NCBI GenBank assembly: GCA_008501785.1
Contig: QQUD01000242.1
Coordinates: forward strand, 1-5,639
Direction of reading: 5' to 3'
Length of the DNA: 5,639 nucleotides
Source: Chloroflexota bacterium
Lineage (GTDB): Bacteria; Chloroflexota; Anaerolineae; Promineifilales; Promineifilaceae
In this document: positions 5,487-5,639 of the stretch, piece by piece
Layout: every line of letters starts with the position of its first letter
How positions within the stretch are numbered: position 1 is the stretch's first letter
The notes under the pieces: generated by a model
What the model saw: the letters and a program-made list of their open reading frames with translations, nothing else
Told to the model about the DNA's origin: nothing
Database searches by the model: none
Made by a program: the position numbers and the translations under genes

Positions 5487-5639
5487 TTATTTTTCGAAAT
5501 TACCAGCTGCGGCAGCATCAACCAACCATGTAAGGGATCCTGGATGGGGCTGGACGCGTTGGGCAGGCCATTTTTCGGGGTTGGATGATCCGAGGCGAAC
5601 GGCCGTTAACGCCTCCAGTTTATTTTCGCCGACAACCAA
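5487..5639 (-). CDS. pgl: 6-phosphogluconolactonase, C-terminal 50 residues only
   Basis: A minus-strand frame is open from the right edge to TAA at 5487-5489 and encodes the last 50 residues; the start lies outside the window. VVGENKLEALTAVRLG followed by NPEKWPAQRVQPHPGSLTWLVDAAAAG matches the end of the NagB/6-phosphogluconolactonase fold (GE-KAEA...PA...WLLD-AA). The Trp-Leu-Val-Asp ending favours 6-phosphogluconolactonase, which hydrolyses 6-phosphogluconolactone in the oxidative pentose phosphate pathway, over glucosamine-6-phosphate deaminase. The frame is intact, with no sign of decay in the visible part. The MFS gene begins 114 bases downstream on the same strand. That gap contains a short GAATTC-centred dyad near the stop but no T-run stem, so read-through into the MFS gene is possible. 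Confidence 0.78.
   Translation of the reverse strand: MVVGENKLEALTAVRLGSSNPEKWPAQRVQPHPGSLTWLVDAAAAGNFEK

Overview
The window carries six genes, all on the minus strand; the first and last are cut by the window edges. Composition is moderate (roughly mid-40s % GC by eye), with AT-rich intergenic DNA. The octamer ACGGCCGT and near variants recur both inside and between genes. That recurrence, the HTH-PocR regulator and the SQR-like/DUF1641 gene pair suggest an uncultured Chloroflexota (Anaerolineae-like) bacterium. This assignment is an inference from style; no marker gene is present.

In transcription order (right to left): (1) the last 50 codons of a 6-phosphogluconolactonase; (2) a 12-helix MFS transporter; (3) a 113-bp structured element of two head-to-head hairpins whose loops are complementary, starting at the MFS stop codon; (4) a Nudix domain fused to a C-terminal PAS domain, followed by a strong intrinsic terminator; (5) a 150-bp regulatory region dense in palindromes, including a perfect 36-bp palindrome and a perfect CRP-type site; (6) an excisionase-type HTH plus PocR-domain regulator; (7) an FAD-dependent sulfide:quinone-reductase-like flavoprotein; (8) a DUF1641 protein, cut by the left edge.

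The best-supported unit is the three-gene cluster regulator - SQR-like flavoprotein - DUF1641. It is insulated upstream by the terminator and preceded by the palindromic region. The simplest reading is a self-regulated redox module: the PocR domain senses a small ligand or redox state and controls a membrane-associated flavoprotein that works with the DUF1641 protein. The ligand and the exact substrate cannot be read from the sequence. The pgl, MFS and Nudix-PAS genes share the strand, but nothing in the sequence links them functionally to this module.

No gap longer than 300 bases lacks a gene. The largest (3847-4133) holds the Nudix-PAS leader, a possible -10 box and the 113-bp element. I see no tRNA, rRNA, CRISPR array or transposase gene.
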